DNA of 64,000 nt, taken from assembly GCA_003344405.1 (NCBI GenBank), contig NOWV01000025.1, positions 186,001-250,000 on the forward strand, given 5' to 3'. The stretch is from Trichoplax sp. H2 (Eukaryota > Placozoa > Uniplacotomia > Trichoplacea). The position numbers and the translations under genes are program-made. Below the pieces are notes generated by a model. That model saw nothing but the letters and a program-made list of their open reading frames with translations, was not told the DNA's origin and made no database searches. Positions within the stretch are counted from its first letter, which is position 1, and the number at the start of each line of letters is the position of its first letter. Below are positions 57,907 through 64,000 of this stretch, in pieces.

Positions 57907-58764
57907 GAGCGTCTCATTATTACTAGTTAGAGTGGTGCGCGGTCAATTAAACGCTACAGTGCTGTAGCCTGTAGTACTACAGTACTGTACACTGTGTACA
58001 GGTATGAGCCACTTTTCTTTCTTCAAGGTGCTATTCGCCAATATAAATTGTAGTAAAGCTGCACAATTTGAGGAAAATTATATATATATATATATACAGA
58101 TAGATACTAACGTAACTGTTCCAGATCTTACTGTAATCAGAAATTCAGTACTGTCTGTACTGCTGTCTTTATTATTGTACTTTTTGAGCGTCTCGTTATT
58201 ATTAGTTAGAGTGGTGCGCGGTCAATTACGTTACAGTGCCGTAGCCTGTAGTACTACAGTACTGTACACTGTGTACAGGTATGAGCCACTTTTCTTTCTT
58301 CAAGGTGCTATTCGCCAATATAAATTGTAGTAAAGCTGCACAATTTAAGGAAAATTACAGTATATATATATACAGATAGATACTATCAACTAACGTAACT
58401 GTTCAAGATCTTACTGCAATCAGAAATTCAGTACTGTCTGTACTGCTGTCTTTATTATTGTACTTTTTGAGCGTCTCGTTATTATTAGTTAGAGTGGTGC
58501 GCGGTCAATTACGTTACAGTGCCGTAGCCTGTAGTACTACAGTACAGTACAGTACTGTACACTGTGTACAGGTATGAGCCACTTTTCTTTCTTCAAGGTG
58601 CTATTCGCCAATATAAATTGTAGTAAAGCTGCACAATTTGAGGAAAATTATATATATATATATGTTTATATATATATACAGATAGATACTAACGTAACTG
58701 TTCAAGATCTTACTGCAACCAGAAATTCAGTACTGTCGGTACTGCTGTCTTTATTATTGTACTT
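57907..58764. repeat. Three tandem ~280-295-bp repeats with GTAC palindromes and (TA)n runs
   Basis: Copies start at 57907, 58186 and 58469 (GAGCGTCTCGTTATTATTAG). Each contains GTAGTACTACAGTACTGTAC with ACTGTGTACAGGTATGAGCC, then CCACTTTTCTTTCTTCAAGG, an (AT)n microsatellite of variable length and TCAGTACTGTCTGTACTGCT at the end. Copies are nearly identical apart from indels in the palindromic and (TA)n tracts. Open frames at 58004-58330 and 58574-58777 are generated by the repeat and share their first residues (MSHFSFFKVLFANINCSKAA) for that reason. Confidence 0.95.
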
Positions 58765-59039
58765 AAAACAGCTATAACTGACTGACGGTAGAAAAATCGG
58801 AAAAATCGACAAAAAAAAGGTGCGCACCATTCTACGGAACGGAATCACCAATTAAAAAAAAGGCAAATCAGATTTATCTTTCAGTACAACTCGCGTAGGG
58901 TACAGTGTCTGTGCTCTATCATGGACTATTGTACTAAATACTTACAAGTATTGGGGGTCTAGGACAATTGACCGCTGTACAATGTAGTAATGTAGTCTAG
59001 GATAGAAACAGTATCAACATAGATTTGATATTGTGAGGA

Positions 59040-59200
59040 TGAATTGAATACTTTGCAGCGTTCAATCCTTGACACTGTAAAATTAATTGAATGCAGTAAA
59101 GTATCTGTTTCGATATTACCAGGGTAGATTAAATACTTTACAGCATTCAATCCTATACAGCGTCAAATTAATTTAATTTAATACGGTAAATTGTCTGCAG
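59040..59200. repeat. Two-copy ~87-bp repeat upstream of RSPH1
   Basis: The strings TTGAATACTTTGCAGCGTTC and TTAAATACTTTACAGCATTC, at about 59042 and 59128, are each followed by AATCCT, a CAG/CAC stretch and TAAATTAAT, then a GTAAA(G/T)T(A/G)TCTG end. The copies are moderately diverged. Confidence 0.65.
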
Positions 59201-59388
59201 TAAATTATTCGGGTTTCGTCCATGACGACGTTAGTCTCCGAGCTGCAACCTTGGTGATACAGTGTACTGTACAGTATACACGGTACAGTATGTACTGTAC
59301 ACTGTACAGTACACATTCTTCTCGGTAGTGACTTTTTACGGAACTGTGTATTGAAGTATAGTACGCATGCACAATGCTTCAATGCATG

Positions 59389-59402
59389 ATCGCCATGACA
59401 AC
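59389..59402 (+). promoter_or_regulatory. Candidate RFX X-box upstream of RSPH1
   Basis: ATCGCCATGACAAC fits the X-box consensus RYYNYY-N(1-3)-RRNRAC exactly with a 2-bp spacer. It lies about 190 bp upstream of the RSPH1 start codon. RFX factors drive ciliary genes through such sites in animals. A single match to a degenerate consensus in a 2-kb gap is expected by chance at moderate rate, so support comes mainly from its position before a ciliary gene. Confidence 0.5.
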
Positions 59403-59592
59403 CATTTCGTTTGTATACTACTGTGTACGACTACCGATAAGCTGACTTTAAAATTCTAGTCATTTCTCAAGAATATTTTAACTACAGTAACGCTTAAGCT
59501 GCAGCAAATTCCTGATTAACGGTTACATTGCCCCCATCGTAACGTAGACACTTATTTCTTTTAATTAATATACAATTATATATCTGTAAACC

Positions 59593-61572
59593 ATGTCTGA
59601 CATATCCGAAGAATATGAAGAGGAAGATCAAGGCCCAAATTTGGGGGTAAGAAATCCATCTATCGTGCTAATTTCATCAAAGCTATGCGATGCAGTTTGA
59701 ATTTGTTAATACCTTTAGTCTGAATGATGATACGTATACTCATTACAGTTCTACTAATCAGTTTAATTAGTATCTTACATCCGTAATAACGGCTAATGCA
59801 ATCAGAGTTCATTTTTAACAATCGATAAATACGAGACGCCAATGTTACCGTACAATCGTTCATTTTTTTGATAAAGCTCAAGATGTTATCATAAAGACTT
59901 CAATGTGCGATAACAGTGTAGCGCAATGACATCGGATTCATTATCTTGATGACTACATATTTTTGCATAGCTTAATGTAAAGAATGATAATTTAAAACTG
60001 ATGAAAAGTTAATATAGAGAATAACTCAAAAGCAGGTATTAAAATGTTGATCATTTTATGTTGCATAGGAATATGACGGAGAAAGGAATGATGATGGAGA
60101 ACGTCATGGATTTGGAAAAGCGATTTTACCAAACGGTGACACTTATGAAGGCTATTATGAACACGGCAAAAGATTTGGACAAGTAAGAAAATTGATTGTT
60201 ATGCTTGTAAAGTGTAGGCAACCATCTATTCACAGTATGTGCTGATCGTTTGAAGTAAGTAAATCTATAATAATCTTACAAAATATTCCTATTAGGGTAC
60301 CTATCGTTTTAAGTCTGGAGCTAGGTATGTAGGAGAATATTATCAGGGTAAAAAGCATGGTCAGGGAATTTTTTGGTATCCAGATGGTTCTAGATATGAA
60401 GGTATTGACATATTAAATTAAGAATTATTCGATATTCTGTAATTAGATTGCTTTCCTTTATAACAGTGATGATCTGCGTAGAAATGAAATACTAACCTTA
60501 TTAAATCGGTTACAAAACTTGTCATTTATACACATAGGAAACTGGGTAAATGATCAAAGGCACGGTAGTGGTACTTATTTTTACGCTAACAATGATCTCT
60601 ACGAAGGAAATTGGCTCAATCATCAGAGACATGGGCAAGGTGTTTATACATATGCTGATACTGGAACCAAAGTAAGTTAGGCATTACCGTATATGTGCTA
60701 TACACACTCGTAATAACGTGGAGTTGATAAAGTTGTTATCATATAGAATGATATTCTCTTCACTGCTGTAATGTCATCGTATAATTTGACGTATGGCCAT
60801 TTTTTTAATTCTTCGCAGTATAAAGGAAGTTGGGAGAATGGTAAGAGACAAGGATTTGGTGAGTTAATTCATGCAAATCATTCTTATCAAGGCAACTTCA
60901 CAAGTGATCAGGTAGATATATATTTGTAGTGATTTATTCTATTGCGATGGCTTATAAAGAATGTAGTTTATTGGAAATTAAGAAGATATTGCAGTCTATT
61001 AGCGATTAAAAGGTAATTTTTTTTATACTTATTGAATAGCCTGAAGGAAAAGGAAAATATATTTTTGATATTGGTTGTGAGCAACATGGAAATTATGAGC
61101 TTGTAGAAATAGTAAGTTTATGACTGTATAAGTATTTATGCTTTATACTATGTGCGAGTATTGATGGAATTGAGACCAGGAATAAATATTGCGGCAATTG
61201 CTTACTCAACTTTAACTATTGCAGTCGCAAGGTGGAATAAATGAAGACGATGAACCCGTTAAAATTGTTGTCCCTACATGGAGAAGCGGCAAAGTTAAAG
61301 CTAGGAATGTAATTAACGATGACGAAGTTGAAGATATATTGAAGCTTGATAGTACCAATAATTCTCGCCCTGAATCTGCTGTGATAGCAGGTAATGGAGA
61401 GAATAATCAGCCAGTAGAGGCTAAAGATGAAGAAACTGTTAATAATGAGACGAATGATGACAATACCAATATCAGCGAAAATCAAGAAGGTTCGGTGGTA
61501 CCAGACGTAGTAGCTGGAGAATCTGAGGCACCACCGACCCTGGCGGTAGAGACACCAGTTGCAGAAACTTAA
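59593..61572 (+). CDS. RSPH1: Radial spoke head protein RSPH1 (MORN-repeat), complete
   Basis: Seven exons, 59593-59646, 60069-60182, 60296-60401, 60538-60671, 60819-60911, 61040-61111 and 61225-61572, joining in phase to 306 aa (human 309). An acidic N-terminus ([14 protein letters not shown]) leads into about six MORN repeats from residue ~20 to ~165. Examples are [72 protein letters not shown] and [18 protein letters not shown]. The C-terminal ~115 residues are acidic and low complexity, as in vertebrate RSPH1, and contain the conserved basic patch [12 protein letters not shown]1 sits in the radial spoke head of motile 9+2 cilia and transmits signals between the central pair and dynein arms. 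Its presence implies motile cilia with radial spokes. Confidence 0.95.
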
Positions 61573-64000
61573 AAGGATCTCATACCTATCACTATAGCAC
61601 TTACAATCATTCTTGATAACACTAAGTAAAAAAATCTTCATTTGAGAGACATCTGGCTATGAATTGTGATGCTGTAAGCTTATCCCATTGATTTTTCATT
61701 GGGCACTATTTTAACGTAATGGTGCTATAATCTGTATGTACTATTTTCTATCATTTGTCTCCATTTATAAGATCAATCTCACTCGATTAAGTCTAAATAA
61801 CTCTAAACCTACGTACAGACAATTATTAGTATTGTAATTTACTGTTAGAAAAGCAAAAGTCACTAATAGTAGCTTCATGATATGTTTACTTTGATGCGTA
61901 CGCGATAACGTTACGCTGTCATGCAATATCCGCTTGTAATTAAACCATACTCTTGCAGTCTTGCTACCATCAATAGCTTGTGTTGTTAATATTTACTGTA
62001 ATATGAAATAAAATACGGAGATATGATAAAGTAATTCATAATACTGCGTCTTGCATGGGTGATATCGCATTTGGATTATTGAATTTTGACAACATAGGAT
62101 TGTTTCCTATAGAGGATTTGAATCGATAGCTGGCGAGTAATTGCTGAGTATTTGTTTTGAGCTTGTTTGTCATTACGTAATTGCAGCGGCGCATTCTTGT
62201 ATGTTAATCCCACTACATATCTGCTAGTGCGATGCACTCCTTACTGACGCTCCATCTATGGTGATTTATAGTGAGTTGTAGTCAAAGGATGGTATACATA
62301 CATATATGGACTAGTTAGATGTTCTCGCGGTATAGTTTTATCTGGTAGTCCTAGGCCAATGGTCAATATATACTGTAAGGGTAAATACTTTACTAGACAG
62401 GACCGTTTGAGTGGAATTGATTCATTAATTGATTCATGATTATTGAATACACAATAACTACTGCTGCAGCGCGAGTTATGAGCCTATTGGCTGCAAAGTA
62501 ATAGTGCTAGATGTTGTAATTCACATACTACGCCTATGCAGAAAATATTAAACCACTGTTTCAGCTTGACTTGTATACTGACTGAACGGAGCGTACACGT
62601 ACCAGTGACGGATGGTTCGAAATTTCAAAGAAATAAAATAACTCCATAATGCAGTCAAGATTATCGAAAAAAATATCAAGTGCCAATGGCTCAAGGTTGT
62701 AGAGATCTGTCATGGTAAAAATTTAGCCAAATTTAAAGTAAATACCTTCAAAATTGAAAGACCTAATTAAGGGCTACACTATGGCTGAGCATTTGAGCAG
62801 TTTTCAACCAGTATCTACTGTCTGTTGTTATATAAGATGGAATATAATAAATAAATACTGTGGATGTTATCAATATAACCACGGTACAGATGTACGCTTG
62901 TACAGTGTACACATGCTAGCTGCCTACGTGTAAATTATACAGTATAGCATAGATAGATTGATATTCTGTTATGTCAGGTAGTAGCCTCCTCCTGCGTGTC
63001 TCTTTAACGTTCTACCTATGTGCGTTGATTCTCAATCTACAAATAAATCCACTCTTCATCCTCTCATCGTCTTTAATATCAAATATTGTGTATTTCAAGA
63101 AATCATCTTACATACTGTACTGTATGTTAGCGGGACGTTTGCAATCTACTTACTGTTTCGCAAACGTTCGCTAACATAGTGTCATAGGGCTCACCAAGCC
63201 CATGAAATGGTGGTGGCAAAATGATTGCAGGTAGCGCATCAAGAACAATATTAGACTACTATAGTCAATTTGGAAAATTACTATAGTAGCTGGTATCGGA
63301 AGGCTTTGTAGATTACTGTAGAAGACCGGTTTATTAAATGGTTGCATCGACTTGTATTATACAGTACTGTACAGTACATATGTAGTTCAATACGGCACGT
63401 ATTCGTAGTGACAAGAATCCATTCTTGAACTAATCTACACTCTACAGGCTTGGTTGTTAATGTAAAAGCACAAGACTGATGGCTTGTGTTTGCGGATGGG
63501 TGTGGTGCTGTTAATACTGTACCATGCTTCTGATATGGACTACAGATGTGAACTTGTCACTATTTTAGTCCAGTTTTTCTTTCTTTCTTGATTTAGTTCA
63601 CCGACTGAAAAGTACAAGCACTGTATGAGCAAGTCGTGTAACGTATACAGTAGATCTGCGCAGTCCGAATCAGTCGAGGTGTCACTTTTCTAGATCTAAC
63701 CTGTTTACGCTGTACTATTTACCTGTCAACAAGCTCAGAGATCGCTATGTAAATGAGCGCATCTCTTGCTAACGGTAGTATTATACCTCGTCTCTTCTCT
63801 TGTTATCTCTCTGTCTTTCTTTATTAATAAACATAGTTTTCTTGACTGTGAGTTGTACGTCTCTGCAAGTCTGCATACAACAGAATATATTACACAGTGT
63901 ACAGTGTACAGTACACTCTAAATGGAACATTCTACTGTACAGTACATACTGTACTGTGGGAAATGAGCGCATCTCTTGCTAACGGTAGTATTATACCTCG
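61573..64000. other. 3' flank of RSPH1 and repeat-bearing DNA to the window end
   Basis: A polyadenylation-type AATAAA occurs at about 62007, some 435 bp after the RSPH1 stop. Further right I recognise no exon. The open frame 62971-63174 matches no family. GTAC palindromes recur at 62900, 63362 and 63895-63955, resembling the clusters found in the divergent promoters, so the promoter of a further gene may lie just beyond the window. A 39-bp direct repeat ends the window. Confidence 0.5.
63753..64000. repeat. 39-bp exact direct repeat at the window edge (209-bp period)
   Basis: AATGAGCGCATCTCTTGCTA, continuing through ACGGTAGTATTATACCTCG, occurs at about 63753-63791 and again at 63962-64000, where the window stops. 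The match is perfect as far as it can be followed. The most likely reading is a tandem repeat of about 209 bp whose second copy continues outside. Confidence 0.93.

Larger units (their letters stand above)
57591..59592. promoter_or_regulatory. Divergent intergenic region between USP25/28 (-) and RSPH1 (+)
   Basis: Start codons diverge across 2.0 kb. It contains a triple 280-bp repeat (57907-58764), a short ~87-bp duplication (59040-59200), a cluster of GTAC palindromes (59260-59315) and a candidate RFX X-box (59389-59402). No conserved coding sequence is seen. Both promoters must lie here; the X-box is nearer the ciliary gene. Confidence 0.5.

Noticed and set aside
58004-58330. Two related open frames (58004-58330 and 58574-58777) that look like a small duplicated gene
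   Set aside because: They share sequence only because they lie in the same 283-bp tandem repeat; each runs through the (TA)n tract, which encodes YIYIYI, and both end at repeat-dependent positions.
62971-63174. Hydrophobic open frame resembling a signal peptide or membrane protein
   Set aside because: No family match, no supporting splice sites, and it sits in DNA rich in palindromic repeats; a chance frame is more likely.

Overview
This is an AT-rich, intron-dense animal nuclear locus. The gene content (MEGF8, a LIM-RA-SARAH RASSF, GPHR/GPR89, USP25/28, UFC1, RSPH1, a TMEM145-type protein) is metazoan. Introns are phase-conserved and many are only about 50-300 bp, while encoded proteins are close to human length (USP 1,056 aa, GPHR 456 aa, UFC1 168 aa, RSPH1 306 aa). 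A compact, intron-rich, AT-rich genome with a motile-cilium gene fits an early-branching animal. A placozoan (Trichoplax/Hoilungia type) is my best guess, but this is inference from gene style, not from a search.

Layout. 1-8128 (-): N-terminal half of a MEGF8-type CUB/EGF/kelch/PSI receptor, running off the left edge. 8129-15205: no recognised gene; mostly several unrelated, decayed tandem-repeat families. 15206-17765 (-): UFC1, the UFM1-conjugating enzyme, in six small exons. 18572-20748 (+): a three-exon flavin-containing monooxygenase. 21705-27907 (-): Golgi pH regulator GPHR/GPR89 in 19 exons. 29574-30611 (+): an intronless RASSF protein with an N-terminal LIM domain. 30612-38781: gene-empty, very AT-rich. 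38782-46120 (+): TMEM145/GPR180-type GOLD-7TM protein in 17 exons. 48997-57590 (-): USP25/USP28-type deubiquitinase in 25 exons. 59593-61572 (+): radial-spoke protein RSPH1 in seven exons. 61573-64000: 3' flank and repeats.

The genes do not form one pathway. They include ubiquitin-like biology (UFC1, USP25/28), the secretory pathway and membrane (GPHR, TMEM145-like, MEGF8), Hippo/Ras signalling (RASSF), cilia (RSPH1) and oxidative metabolism (FMO). Three pairs are head-to-head (UFC1/FMO, GPHR/RASSF, USP/RSPH1), and the gaps between them are rich in GTAC-centred palindromes. Two pairs are tail-to-tail (FMO/GPHR, TMEM145-like/USP).

The most unusual feature is that most long introns and long intergenic gaps carry their own locally expanded, mutually unrelated minisatellite, with units from about 55 to 285 bp. 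Exon borders were set by hand from GT-AG signals, reading-frame phase and remembered family alignments. All of them close in phase except one in the MEGF8 kelch region.
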